A stretch of 64,000 nucleotides of DNA from UBA8752 sp049610565. GTDB lineage: Bacteria; Bacteroidota; Bacteroidia; Flavobacteriales_D; Sanyastnellaceae. This document shows, piece after piece, positions 1 through 9,902 of the stretch. The translations under genes and the position numbers were made by a program. The stretch lies in the NCBI GenBank assembly GCA_049610565.1, contig JBMYZR010000006.1, positions 3,531-67,530 on the forward strand. Direction: 5' to 3'. The stretch's first letter is position 1. Each line of letters opens with the position of its first letter. A model generated the notes under the pieces. The model was given only the letters and a program-made list of their open reading frames with translations. It made no database searches and was not told the origin of the DNA.

Positions 1-3000
1 GACACCGCCCAACTGCTGCTGTCCGAGCCGGAGGGCGCCACCGTCGAGTGGACCTTCGACGCCACCGCCCCGGCAGCCCTCGACACCGTGGCCGGCACCG
101 TGGACATGGCCTTCACGGGTCTGGCCACCTCCGCGTTTGGCTGCGAGGCCACCGTCAACCGGACCGTACTCGTCAACCCGCTCCCTGTGGTCGTCGCTCC
201 GCTGCAGGACGCCTTCTGCAACCAGTCCATTCCCGCCACCCTCACGGGCGCCACGCCGTCCGGTGGAACGTGGTCCGGGCCCGGCGTGACCGACCCGACG
301 GGCGCATTCCTGCCGTCGGACGCCGGGACGGGTGAAAGCCTGCTGCTGTACACCTACACGGATCCCGCCACCGGGTGCACCAACCGCGACAGCGTGGAGG
401 TATCCGTCGTGGAGCCGCAGGAAGCCGAAGCCGGACCCGACCTGTCCGTCTGCGACATCGACACCGCCTTGACGCTCACCGACTTCACGCCCGTCAACGG
501 CGGAAGCTGGACCGGCGCCGGCGTCACCGACCCGACAGGGGTGCTCGATGCGGGACCGCTGGGACCGGGCAGCTACACGTTGACCTACACCTTCGGATCG
601 GGCACCTGCGAGAGCGTCGATGACCGCACGCTCGTGGTCCTGCCCCGGCCCGTCATCGACCTGACAGCGGATGTGGCGGCCCTGTGCGACGGGGACAGCG
701 TCTTCTTCTCCGCTGCGGTGAGTGCGGGTCAGCCCCCGTACACCTACGAGTGGGCCGCGGGGGTGGTGCCCGGGGCCAATGGAGCCAACACCACCGCCGC
801 CACCGGTTACGCCGCGGCCGGAACACCCCTCATCGCCACCCTGACCGTCACCGACGCCAACGGCTGCTCGGAAACCGCCTCGCTGGAGGTGACCGTTTGG
901 CCCCTGCCGACGGTCGATGCCGGTGTGGACGTCCAATTCTGCAACCAACCGATTCCCGTCCAGCTCGACGGATTCTCGCCGGCGGGCGGCGACTGGAGCG
1001 GACCGGGCATCACCAGTCCGGACGGCACCTTCCTGCCCAGCGACGTCGGAGCCGGCACCTACGAAGCCGTCTACAGCTTCACCGACGCCAACGGGTGCCT
1101 CAACCGCGACACCGCCGTCGTCGAGGTCATCGAGCCGCAGATTGCCGAAGCCGGACCGGACCTCAGCCTGTGCGACATCGACACCACGTTCGTGCTGGAG
1201 GGCTTCTCGCCCGTCACGGCCAGCGGATGGACGGGAGACGGCGTTGCCCCCGATGGCACGGTGACCGCCGACCCCTTGACCCCGGGCACCTACACCCTCA
1301 CCTACAGCATCGGCACGGGGACCTGCCTCAGCACCGACACGCGGGAGCTGGAGATCCGGCCGTTGCCCGCCATCGCCCTCAGCGTGGACGACCCCACCGT
1401 GTGCGATGGAACGCCAGCCACCTGGTCCGCCGCATTCTCGGGCGCCACCGGGCCCTACGCGTGGACGTGGAGTGCCAGCGTGGGCGGCGCGGACGGAACG
1501 GGCGTCACGGCCTCCGCCGGCACGGACGTCGACCTGTCCGCCGGCCCCACCGAGGCCGCCTCGATCGTCGTCGTGGACGCCACCGGGTGCACCGATTCGC
1601 TGTCCCTTTCCGTCGACATCCTCGCCCTGCCCGACGTCAGCGGCGGGGGCGACACCGTCTTCTGCAACACCGGCATCGCCGGCCAGCTCGAAGGGTTCTC
1701 GCCGGGCCTCACGGACAATGGCACCGGCAGCTGGGCCGGCATCGGCGGGGCTCTCCCCGCTGTGGGTGCGGACGGCAGCTTTGCTCCGGACCTCAGCGGA
1801 ACCGGCCAATTCCAGGCCGTCTACACCTACACCGAGGCGGCCACGGGATGCCTCCAACGCGACACCATCCTCGTGGACGTCACCGACCCCGTGACCGCCG
1901 ATGCCGGTCCGGACACCACCGTCTGTGACAACGCCCCGCTGCTCCAACTCGGCGGGTATTTCCCCGCCACCAACGTCACCTGGTCGTCCACCGGGGACGG
2001 CGGCACGGCCCTGCTTGACGCGGCGACGGGCCTCATCCAGCCCGCCCTGCTCGGCCCCGGAGACTACACCTACCTGCTCGAGTACGGTTACGGCACCTGC
2101 TACACCCAGGACGAGCGCGTGGTCCACGTCGACCCCCTGCCGGTGGTCACCACCTCCGGGACCGACCTCTTCTGCGAGAACGACGGCACCGTGGTCCTCG
2201 CCTCGGGCGCCCCAGCCGGCGGCACATGGGAGGGCAACGGCATCACCAACGGCACCGGCGACTTCGCCACGGGCCTGCCCCTGACCGGACCCGGCACCTT
2301 CCCCCTCGAATACTGGTACGAGGACCCCCTCACCGGATGCCGGGACACGGCCCAGCACAGCGTGACCGTCCAACCCATTCCGACCGTCGATGCCGGCCTG
2401 GACACCACGTTCTGCAACCAGCCCATTCCCGGCGACCTGCTCGGGTTTGCCCCCGGACTTGCCGAAGACGGCACAGGAAGCTGGTCTGGCCTCGGGGCGC
2501 TGGCGGGCGCCGTGGCCGCAGACGGCACCGTCGACCCGAGCGCGGCCGGAGCCGGCACCTTCGGGGCGGTCTACACCTACACGGCGGCGGCCACCGGCTG
2601 CACCCACACCGACACCCTCGAAGTCGTCATCGCCGAGCCGCTCGTGGCCGATGCCGGTCCCGACACCACCGTCTGCGACAACGCCTTCCCATTGCAGCTC
2701 GTCGGCTTCCCGGCCACCGACGCGAGCTGGAGCGGCACCACCCCGGCGGCCCAGACCGGCCTGATCGACGACGCGACCGGCCTCGTCCAGCCCGGCCCCA
2801 TGGCCCCCGGCACCTATGCCTACCTCATCGAATACGGCATTGGCACGTGCTATACCCAGGACGAGGTCACCGTCACCATTGATCCCCTTCCCGTCCTCGA
2901 CATCGCCGCGCCCGACGCCTTCTGCGCCAACCTCGGCATCGTCGCCCTCGCCGAGGCCACACCCGCCGGCGGCACCTGGTTCGGACCCGGCATCGCCGAT

Positions 3001-5688
3001 CCCACGGGCGGCACCTTCACCAGCGGCATCGCCCCCGACGATTACGCCCCGGCCTACACCTACCAGGACCCGGCGACCGGATGCCGCGACACCCTCGTGC
3101 ACGCCGTCACCGTCCACCCCGTCCCGGTGGCCGCCTTCAGTGCCGACACCCTCGGCTGCTCCAACCTCGACCTGCCCATCACCAACTCGAGCACCGGGCA
3201 AACCACCCACGACTGGGACTTCGGCGGGGTCGGCAGCTCGGCGGCAGAGACCCCCGGCTTCACCTTCCCCGGCGACGGCACCTACACCATCACCCTGATC
3301 GCCGGCAACGCATTCGGTTGCCAGGACACAACCGCCCAGGACGTCGACATCACCCACCCGCCGACGGCCGATTTCCTGTTGACCCCGGACTCGGGCTGCG
3401 CCCCGCTCGACGTCGAATTCGCCAACCTCTCCGACGCGCCTTATGGCACCTACCTGTGGACCGTCAACGGCGATGACTTCGCCCAGGAAGCACCGCCCCA
3501 GCTGAACTTCGCCCAGGGCGACAGCGTGGTCGACTACAGCGTCAGCCTGCTCGCCAGCAACCTCTGCGGCAACGACGCCATGAACGACGCCATCGTCGTC
3601 TACCCCTCGCCGGTCATGGTGTTTGCCTTCGAGGAGGACACGGTGTGCTCGCCGTTTGACATGGACCTCATCAACGCCTCCACCGGCCTGCCCGACGACG
3701 TGCAATGGGACTTCGGCGACGGCACCGGATTCACCGGGTTCGACCCGCCGAACCACTGGTATGAGGTCGACACCGTGGAGCAGGTCTTCACCGTGACGTT
3801 GATCGGGTCCAATCAATGCGGAGCGGACACCACCTCCGGGGACGTGCTCGTCCTGCCCAACCAGGTCGAGGCCTTCTTCACCTTGAGCACCCCCGACGGC
3901 TGCGCGCCCTTCGACGTGACCGTGGAGGACTTCAGCAGCGCGACCACCGCCGTCAGCTACACGTTCGACAACGGGGACTTCGCCGCCACCCCGACCGCCT
4001 CCACGACCTACCCCGATCCGGGCACCTACACCATCACGCAGTTCGTGACCAACGGATGCAGCTTCGACACGCTGCAGATCCCCGTCACCGTCCACCCCGT
4101 GCCGGAGGTGGCGTTGAGCGTCTCCGACCCCAACGGATGCGAAGGGGCGGAATTCGCGTTCACCAGCGTGACCGACAACCCGGGCAACGCGGACTGGGAC
4201 TTCGGCGACGGCAACGTCGGCGGCGGCCTGACCGCCACCCACGCCTACGACGCGTCCGGCACCTTCACGGTGACCTTCTCCACCGAGGCGCCCCTGACCG
4301 GCTGCACGGCAGAGGAGAGCCTCGTCGTGGACGTCTACCCGAATCCAGTCGCCTCCATCGGCCTCGACGACGGCCTGGGCTGCGCGCCGCTCACGGTCAC
4401 GTTCACCAACACCTCCTCGGGCAGCCAATTCCAGACGTGGGATTTCGGCGACGGCAGCGAGCCGGGCTTCCAGAGCGTGCCCAGCCACGTCTTCGCCAAC
4501 ACCGGGCTCGAGCCGGTCCTGTACGACGTGACGCTGGTCGCCGAGAGCCCACAACTTTGTGCGGACAGCACCACCGTCACCATCACCGTGCTGCCCACCC
4601 CCGTGGCGGGCTTCACGCTGGCCGAAGAGGAGAGCTGCACCTTCCCGGTGGACATCGTCACGACCAACACGAGCACCGGCTCCATCAACCACAGCTGGGC
4701 CATCAATGGCGAGACGCAGACCACCGCACCCGCCCCGGTCTTCTCCGCGGACGCCGTCGGCACCTACGACGTGACCCTGACCGCCTCCAACAGCTATGGG
4801 TGCTCCGATGTCGCAGAGGCCCCGTTCACCGTTCACCTCGCCCCCATCGCCAACCTGAGCGCCAACCCGCGCATCGGGTGCAATCCCCTGTCGGTCGACT
4901 TCCAGGACCTGAGCTCCTACAGCCAGGCGACCTCCCTCTTCATCGACGGCATCTACGACGGCCCCCTGCCGACGGATGGGCTCGTGATCGACCAGGTCGG
5001 CACCTTCGAATCCTACATCGTCGCGACCAGCCCGGAAGGCTGCACCGACACCCTCACATTGGCCGAGGACTTCACCGTCCACCCGGTCCCCACGGCAGAC
5101 TTCTCGTACATCCCGCTGACCGTGTCGCCGGAGAACACCTCGTTCCAATTCAACAACGAGAGCAACACCGCGTTTGCCACAAACTGGACCTTCGGAGATG
5201 GCAACGGCAGCTTCATCCCCGACCCGCTGCACCGGTACGATGAGCCCGGCGAATACCAGGTCGTCCTGTCGGTCCAGAACGAATTCGGATGCACCGACCT
5301 CGCGGTCGACCTGCTGGTCATCGACGACAAGATTTCCGTGTTCGTCCCCAACGCCTTCACCCCGGCCTCGGACGGCATCGGAGACGGCATCAACGATGGG
5401 TTCAAGCCGGTCATCCGCGGCATCAACCTCATCCAGAAATACCGGTTCCAGGTCTTCGACCGGTGGGGGACGGTCATCTTCGAGACGTACGATTACGACG
5501 AATTCTGGAAGGGCGACGTCTACCGCGGACGGGAAGACACCTTCGATTACTTCGCCCAGAACGAGATCTACAACTGGAAGGTGACGCTCACCCTCCCCGG
5601 CGAGGAGGCCGACGAGGTCGAGCTGGGCAGCAACCCGTTCTGCAACGGACCCCGCCAATTCTGCGGCCACGTCTCGCTCATCCGCTGA
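1..5688 (+). CDS. Giant PKD-repeat surface protein with gliding-motility-associated (T9SS type B) C-terminus, 5' end missing
   Basis: The reading frame is open from the first base, so the start lies upstream; 1895 residues are visible. The first half holds a paired module of about 190 residues repeated four times. Each pair has an element starting FCNQ/FCNT-x-I (codons near 220, 940, 1660 and 2410) and an element starting VCDxx/LCDID (near 450, 1170, 1920 and 2680). About nine PKD domains follow from roughly 3120 onward, with WDFGDG-type cores and openings such as CAPL or CSPF. The last 90 residues (VFVPNAFTP, then FDRWG, ending FCGHVSLIR) are the type B T9SS sorting domain known from gliding-motility-associated proteins. 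Such proteins are exported through the Sec and T9SS pathways and act as adhesins or cell-surface scaffold. It is a clear paralogue of the protein at 23492-29044. The role is inferred from architecture; the ligand is unknown. Confidence 0.93.
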   Translation, partial: DTAQLLLSEPEGATVEWTFDATAPAALDTVAGTVDMAFTGLATSAFGCEATVNRTVLVNPLPVVVAPLQDAFCNQSIPATLTGATPSGGTWSGPGVTDPTGAFLPSDAGTGESLLLYTYTDPATGCTNRDSVEVSVVEPQEAEAGPDLSVCDIDTALTLTDFTPVNGGSWTGAGVTDPTGVLDAGPLGPGSYTLTYTFGSGTCESVDDRTLVVLPRPVIDLTADVAALCDGDSVFFSAAVSAGQPPYTYEWAAGVVPGANGANTTAATGYAAAGTPLIATLTVTDANGCSETASLEVTVWPLPTVDAGVDVQFCNQPIPVQLDGFSPAGGDWSGPGITSPDGTFLPSDVGAGTYEAVYSFTDANGCLNRDTAVVEVIEPQIAEAGPDLSLCDIDTTFVLEGFSPVTASGWTGDGVAPDGTVTADPLTPGTYTLTYSIGTGTCLSTDTRELEIRPLPAIALSVDDPTVCDGTPATWSAAFSGATGPYAWTWSASVGGADGTGVTASAGTDVDLSAGPTEAASIVVVDATGCTDSLSLSVDILALPDVSGGGDTVFCNTGIAGQLEGFSPGLTDNGTGSWAGIGGALPAVGADGSFAPDLSGTGQFQAVYTYTEAATGCLQRDTILVDVTDPVTADAGPDTTVCDNAPLLQLGGYFPATNVTWSSTGDGGTALLDAATGLIQPALLGPGDYTYLLEYGYGTCYTQDERVVHVDPLPVVTTSGTDLFCENDGTVVLASGAPAGGTWEGNGITNGTGDFATGLPLTGPGTFPLEYWYEDPLTGCRDTAQHSVTVQPIPTVDAGLDTTFCNQPIPGDLLGFAPGLAEDGTGSWSGLGALAGAVAADGTVDPSAAGAGTFGAVYTYTAAATGCTHTDTLEVVIAEPLVADAGPDTTVCDNAFPLQLVGFPATDASWSGTTPAAQTGLIDDATGLVQPGPMAPGTYAYLIEYGIGTCYTQDEVTVTIDPLPVLDIAAPDAFCANLGIVALAEATPAGGTWFGPGIADPTGGTFTSGIAPDDYAPAYTYQDPATGCRDTLVHAVTVHPVPVAAFSADTLGCSNLDLPITNSSTGQTTHDWDFGGVGSSAAETPGFTFPGDGTYTITLIAGNAFGCQDTTAQDVDITHPPTADFLLTPDSGCAPLDVEFANLSDAPYGTYLWTVNGDDFAQEAPPQLNFAQGDSVVDYSVSLLASNLCGNDAMNDAIVVYPSPVMVFAFEEDTVCSPFDMDLINASTGLPDDVQWDFGDGTGFTGFDPPNHWYEVDTVEQVFTVTLIGSNQCGADTTSGDVLVLPNQVEAFFTLSTPDGCAPFDVTVEDFSSATTAVSYTFDNGDFAATPTASTTYPDPGTYTITQFVTNGCSFDTLQIPVTVHPVPEVALSVSDPNGCEGAEFAFTSVTDNPGNADWDFGDGNVGGGLTATHAYDASGTFTVTFSTEAPLTGCTAEESLVVDVYPNPVASIGLDDGLGCAPLTVTFTNTSSGSQFQTWDFGDGSEPGFQSVPSHVFANTGLEPVLYDVTLVAESPQLCADSTTVTITVLPTPVAGFTLAEEESCTFPVDIVTTNTSTGSINHSWAINGETQTTAPAPVFSADAVGTYDVTLTASNSYGCSDVAEAPFTVHLAPIANLSANPRIGCNPLSVDFQDLSSYSQATSLFIDGIYDGPLPTDGLVIDQVGTFESYIVATSPEGCTDTLTLAEDFTVHPVPTADFSYIPLTVSPENTSFQFNNESNTAFATNWTFGDGNGSFIPDPLHRYDEPGEYQVVLSVQNEFGCTDLAVDLLVIDDKISVFVPNAFTPASDGIGDGINDGFKPVIRGINLIQKYRFQVFDRWGTVIFETYDYDEFWKGDVYRGREDTFDYFAQNEIYNWKVTLTLPGEEADEVELGSNPFCNGPRQFCGHVSLIR

Positions 5689-5797
5689 GGCGTTCCATTG
5701 AACCGTCAGCGCGGCGTTCGACAAACATCATTGGGCAGGGTGACAACGGTCATTCCACGGGTCAAGTGGGTGGCCGAAATCGGGCATTGTCTTGCAA

Positions 5798-7909
5798 ATG
5801 CCCTTCGCCATGTCCCAGCCAGTGCCCGCCCCCGAGAACCGCAATGAGAGTGACCCCGGTCGCCATGAAAAGACCGTGGTCCGGTCCATTGCCCGGTCGA
5901 CGCCCCTCGATCTCCGTCATCTTCATTTCCACAAACTCAACCACGACGCGCCCGCGCTGCCTGAGCGGAAGGGCACGGTGATCCTCGACCTCGAGGATGG
6001 CGTCTCCGCCGCTGAACGGCCGCACCGGAGGCTGGCGATCCACGACGTGTTGTCCCGCCCCCTGCCGGCCGGGACGGACGTGTTGATCCGGTGCAACGGC
6101 ATGGACGACGTCGCCGAGATGATCACGGACATCCAGCTGACCGCCCGCGCCAACCTCGCCGGATACATCCTGCCGATGGTCCACACCGCAGAGCAGGTGG
6201 TGGCCTTCGATCGGCTCCTCGGCGATCGGGAGAAGGAGCTCGGCCTGCGGAAGGGCCATTTCTCCCTCCACCTCCTCATCGAATTGCCCGAGGCCTTCCT
6301 GGCCCTGGGAGACCTGGTCGCCGCCTCGTCGCGGGTGGCGTCCGTCCTGTTTGGCAAGGAGGACTTCCTGACCCGCTTCCCCACCGGGTCCGACCGCGCC
6401 GCGGACTTTGCCGAGGCCCAGATTCCCCTCGTGGCCGCCGCTGCCGGCCTCCCCGCCATCGCGTCCCCCTACATCGCCGTGTCCGATCCCAAGGGGTTCG
6501 AGCGGTACTGCCGCCGGTCCCGCGACCTCGGCTACACCGGCGTCTTCACCATCCACCCCCACCAGCGCGCCATCGCCGATGACGTGTTCGGGATCTCCGC
6601 CCTCGACCTGCAGTCGGCCCGCACCCTCATCGAGGGGTCCAAGGGCGCCCAGCTCGTGCGGCTCAACGGCAAACTCGTCGGACCGCCCATGCGCAAGCGC
6701 GCTGCATCCCTGCTCGCCCGGGCCGAATCGCAGACGCCTGGCGCCAGCACCCCCATGAGCCCCGCACAATCCGCAGTGGCCATGACCGGCTCACGGCGCA
6801 AGGGGCGCTTCCCCCGCTACGGAGTCGACACCACCACCGTGCAGATCGGGTCCATCCTCGAGGGCCCGCACGTCTACACCATTGACGACGCTTTCCGCAC
6901 GAAATGGTTCTCGCATTTCCCCACCAGCGATGCTGCCCTCACCTCCGAGCCGGCCGCCCGGGCTCTCGGCTTTGAGGAGCGGCCCCTGCCCTTCTCCCTG
7001 CTCCTGAACCTGTGCCTCTGCCTTTCGGTGGAGCCCTTCTCGCAGACCTGCCGCTACCACCTCGGGTTGCGGGACGCCCGCCAGGTGGCGCCGGTCCGCA
7101 TCGGAGACACCGTCCGGGTGCAGGTCCGGGTCGAATCGCTCCGCAACACCTCCGCCGGCACCGCCGCCGTCATCGTGACGACGCACCTGTTGGTGAACCA
7201 GCACAATGAGCCCGTCTTCGTGCTCACCAAGGACAGCTTCTACGCGGCGATCCCGGGACTGGAAGGCCGCGGCGAGGCCGCCCGAACCGGGGCTGCCCAT
7301 GCGGCCTTTGACCACGCCCTCGACCTCGGCGCTCTCGAGGTCGCCGATGCCTCCTCCCTCGCCGACTCCGGTGCCTTCTTCCCGCCGAGCCTGCCCATCG
7401 AGGAGGGTGAGGTCATCCTGCACCCCGCCGTGCGCCCCATCGGCTGGAGCGAGAACCTCGAGCTGACCACCCTCGTCCGCAACACGCACCCCATCCACTT
7501 CGACGCCCAGCGTCACGGACGGGAAGGCATTGTCGTCTGCGGCGGCTTCGTCCAGGCGCTCATGCAGGGCCTCGCCTCCCCCGAATTCCGTCAAGTGGTC
7601 GAGGAACGGTTGGCCCACTCCTTCCACACCGGCACGGTGATGCCCGAGGACCGCATTGGCGCCGTCTCCAAAGTGCTGTCCGTCTCCGACGTGGGCGATG
7701 GCCTCGAGGAGGTGGTCGTGTCCACCCTCGGACTGATCAACGTGGACGTCGAGCAGGAACTCATCGGCGTCGACATTCCGGATGCCCTGTTCGGGCCGGA
7801 GCCCGTCAAGCCCGCCGCATTGCGCGCGCTGTGCGCCGCGGAATGCCCCGTCCTAGAGAACCGCCTCGCGATGCGCGCCATCCGGATCCTGCGCCGGCTG
7901 AAGGCCTGA
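5798..7909 (+). CDS. HpcH/HpaI (CitE-like) lyase fused to tandem MaoC-like hot-dog hydratase
   Basis: This 703-residue protein joins two enzymes. Residues about 30-320 are an HpcH/HpaI or CitE-type aldolase: ILDLEDGV near residue 60, ELPEAF near 170, FGKEDF near 184 and TIHPHQ near 251 match the CoA-ester lyase family. Residues about 345-700 form a double hot-dog fold related to MaoC-type enoyl-CoA hydratases, with NTHPIHFD near 562 in the position of the hydratase catalytic His. In known pathways malyl- or methylmalyl-CoA lyases and mesaconyl- or related CoA hydratases catalyse consecutive steps, so one polypeptide could channel a C4-C5 CoA intermediate; the substrate is inference. Possible starts are TTG 5792, ATG 5798 and ATG 5810, with no Shine-Dalgarno sequence to decide. 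It is convergent with the small gene at 7918-8175 and has no operon partner. Confidence 0.88.
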   Translation: MPFAMSQPVPAPENRNESDPGRHEKTVVRSIARSTPLDLRHLHFHKLNHDAPALPERKGTVILDLEDGVSAAERPHRRLAIHDVLSRPLPAGTDVLIRCNGMDDVAEMITDIQLTARANLAGYILPMVHTAEQVVAFDRLLGDREKELGLRKGHFSLHLLIELPEAFLALGDLVAASSRVASVLFGKEDFLTRFPTGSDRAADFAEAQIPLVAAAAGLPAIASPYIAVSDPKGFERYCRRSRDLGYTGVFTIHPHQRAIADDVFGISALDLQSARTLIEGSKGAQLVRLNGKLVGPPMRKRAASLLARAESQTPGASTPMSPAQSAVAMTGSRRKGRFPRYGVDTTTVQIGSILEGPHVYTIDDAFRTKWFSHFPTSDAALTSEPAARALGFEERPLPFSLLLNLCLCLSVEPFSQTCRYHLGLRDARQVAPVRIGDTVRVQVRVESLRNTSAGTAAVIVTTHLLVNQHNEPVFVLTKDSFYAAIPGLEGRGEAARTGAAHAAFDHALDLGALEVADASSLADSGAFFPPSLPIEEGEVILHPAVRPIGWSENLELTTLVRNTHPIHFDAQRHGREGIVVCGGFVQALMQGLASPEFRQVVEERLAHSFHTGTVMPEDRIGAVSKVLSVSDVGDGLEEVVVSTLGLINVDVEQELIGVDIPDALFGPEPVKPAALRALCAAECPVLENRLAMRAIRILRRLKA

Positions 7910-7917
7910 CGCGGCGG

Positions 7918-8175
7918 TCAGGAGCCGCGCTGGGAGGCGCTGCGGAAGCGGCCGGTGGAGAAGCCGCGCAGCCGGGCGTGCTTGGTGGAGCGGCCCTTGA
8001 CGCGGGCCCGCCACCGGCGGAAGGAGCCCGGCTTGAGGTGGCGGCGCATGAGGGCGCGCACCTCGTTTTCCTTGAGCCCGAACTGCAGCTCGATCGCCTC
8101 GAACGGCGTGCGGTCCTCCCACGCCATGCCAATCAGGCGGTCAAGGTCTTCGTCGGAGAGGTCAGGGACGTGCAC
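7918..8175 (-). CDS. TIGR03643 / DUF2805 family small protein
   Basis: A basic protein of 85 residues from a GTG start at 8175; an alternative TTG start at 8223 would give 101 residues. The stretch MAWEDRTPFEAIE, then LKENEVRALMRR, then WRARVKGRSTKHA matches the TIGR03643/DUF2805 family, which is widespread in Bacteroidota and Gammaproteobacteria. The pattern looks like a helix-turn-helix followed by a basic tail, so nucleic-acid binding is plausible, but the family has no established function. It ends 8 bases from the 3' end of the lyase/hydratase gene. Upstream it faces the SulP gene, sharing a short divergent region. The start is uncertain because no ATG precedes the conserved core. Confidence 0.78.
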   Translation of the reverse strand: MHVPDLSDEDLDRLIGMAWEDRTPFEAIELQFGLKENEVRALMRRHLKPGSFRRWRARVKGRSTKHARLRGFSTGRFRSASQRGS

Positions 8176-8232
8176 AGTGCGTTGATGACAAAACGGGGGC
8201 ACTTGTGGTTCACCCAGCGGCAAGCGAGGATG

Positions 8233-8240
8233 TACTTTTG
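8233..8240 (+). promoter_or_regulatory. Putative Bacteroidota -7 box (TACTTTTG) for the SulP gene
   Basis: TACTTTTG is an exact match to TA-N2-TTTG, the -7 element of the main Bacteroidota sigma factor. It lies 27 bases before the SulP ATG in GC-rich DNA. No convincing -33 TTG at standard spacing is seen. Confidence 0.5.
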
Positions 8241-8267
8241 CGGGCTTTTTCCGGCTCCCCCCCTCCC

Positions 8268-9794
8268 ATGCGCCTCGCCCTCTTCAACTTCCGGCAGACC
8301 GTCGACTACCGCCTTGAGATCCTCAGCGGATTGACCGTCGCCATGGCGCTCATTCCGGAGGCCGTCGCCTTCGCCTTCATCGCGGGCCTGAGCCCCCTGA
8401 CCGGCCTGTACGCCGCCTTCGTGGTCGGCCTCGTGGCCAGCGTGCTCGGCGGCCGCCCCGGCATGATCAGCGGCGCAACCGGCGCCATCGCGGTGGTGCT
8501 GGCCGAGCTCGCCCTTTCCCACGGGCCGGAATACATCTTCGCCACCGTCATCCTCGCCGGTCTGCTGCAGGGCGCGGCCGGCTTCCTGCGGCTCGGAAAG
8601 CTCATGCGCCTCGTCCCGCAGCCGGTCATCTTCGGCTTCGTCAACGGCCTCGCCATCATCATCGGCGGCAGCCAGATCGCGCAATTCCAGACCGACGACG
8701 GCCACTGGCTGGCCGGCACCGACCTGGCCGTCTTCGGGGCGCTCGTCCTTGTCGCGATGGCCATCATCGCCTTCCTGCCCCGCCTGACCAAGGCCGTCCC
8801 CGGCGGCCTCACCGCCATCCTCGTCATCTTCGGCCTCGTCACCGTCCTCGGCATCGACACCAAGACCGTCGGCGACCTCGCCAGCATCCAAGGCGGCTTC
8901 CCGCCGTTCCACATCCCGGACATCCCGTGGACGCTGGAGACCCTTCTCCTCATCGCCCCCTACGCGGCCATCGTCGCGGGCGTCGGCCTGGTCGAAAGCC
9001 TGTTGACCCTCAACATCATCGACGAGATCACCGAGACCCGCGGACAGGGCAACCGAGAATGCGTCGCGCAGGGCGCGGCCAACGTCCTCAGCGGCCTCTT
9101 CAGCGGCATGGGCGGATGCGCCATGATCGGCCAGAGCCTCATCAACGTCAGCTCCGGCGCCCGGGCCCGCCTCAGCGGCATCGTCGCCTCCGTCATGCTG
9201 CTGGTCTTCATCCTGTTCGGCGCCCCGCTCATCGAGAAGCTGCCCATGGCGGCCCTCACCGGCCTCATGGTCATGGTCGCCATCGGCACCTTCGAGTGGG
9301 CCTCGCTGCGCACCTTCCGCCGGATGCCGACCTCCGACGTCATCATCATGGTGCTCGTGACCGGCATCACCGCCGTGCTGCACAACCTCGCGCTCGCCGT
9401 GCTCATCGGCGTCATCGTGGCCGCGTTGGTCTTTGCCTGGGACAATGCCATCCGCATCCGGGCCCGGAAGCACATCGACGACCAGGGCTGGAAGGTCTAC
9501 GAACTCTACGGGCCGCTCTTCTTCGGGTCGACCACGGTGTTTGCCGACAAATTCGACGTGCAGGGCGACCCCGAGCACGTGGTCCTCGATTTCGCCGAAT
9601 CGCGCGTCTCCGACATGAGCGCCATCGAGGCCGTCAACAAGGTCACCGCGCGCTACGCCACCGCCGGCAAGACCGTCCACCTGCGCCACCTGTCCACGGA
9701 CTGTCGCCGTTTGCTCGACCGGGCCGACGCCATCATCGAGGTCAACCACTACGAGGACCCGACCTACAAGGTGGTCACCGACCAGACCCGCTGA
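8268..9794 (+). CDS. SulP family inorganic anion transporter with STAS domain
   Basis: A 508-residue SLC26/SulP transporter. Residues about 15-380 carry 12-14 hydrophobic segments, starting with the family signature region (SGLTVAMALIPEAVAF, then LTGLYAAF) and including GMGGCAMIGQS in the region of TM8. The C-terminal 100 or so residues form a cytoplasmic STAS domain (VYELYGPLFFGS, then DFAESRVSDMSAIEA). SulP proteins move sulfate, bicarbonate or other anions across the inner membrane, usually with Na+ or H+; the substrate cannot be read here. The start at 8268 (MRLALFNFR) is chosen because upstream codons are not protein-like and an upstream -7 box fits it. It is transcribed alone; the next gene starts 108 bases downstream. 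Confidence 0.94.
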   Translation: MRLALFNFRQTVDYRLEILSGLTVAMALIPEAVAFAFIAGLSPLTGLYAAFVVGLVASVLGGRPGMISGATGAIAVVLAELALSHGPEYIFATVILAGLLQGAAGFLRLGKLMRLVPQPVIFGFVNGLAIIIGGSQIAQFQTDDGHWLAGTDLAVFGALVLVAMAIIAFLPRLTKAVPGGLTAILVIFGLVTVLGIDTKTVGDLASIQGGFPPFHIPDIPWTLETLLLIAPYAAIVAGVGLVESLLTLNIIDEITETRGQGNRECVAQGAANVLSGLFSGMGGCAMIGQSLINVSSGARARLSGIVASVMLLVFILFGAPLIEKLPMAALTGLMVMVAIGTFEWASLRTFRRMPTSDVIIMVLVTGITAVLHNLALAVLIGVIVAALVFAWDNAIRIRARKHIDDQGWKVYELYGPLFFGSTTVFADKFDVQGDPEHVVLDFAESRVSDMSAIEAVNKVTARYATAGKTVHLRHLSTDCRRLLDRADAIIEVNHYEDPTYKVVTDQTR

Positions 9795-9902
9795 CCCACC
9801 GGCGGCAGGTACTCCACAATGCATTCGGCAAGAATTTGACCGGGGCGACCCCACCCACATTCTGATTTCCTGCATCTTGGGACAAATCAATCCTGAGACC
9901 CC

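Noticed and set aside
200..2900. Regular DNA repeats with period near 570-720 bases that might suggest a repeat array
   Set aside because: They encode the FCNQ/VCD protein modules in frame, with amino-acid conservation stronger than base conservation; there are no CRISPR-like short repeats or spacers.
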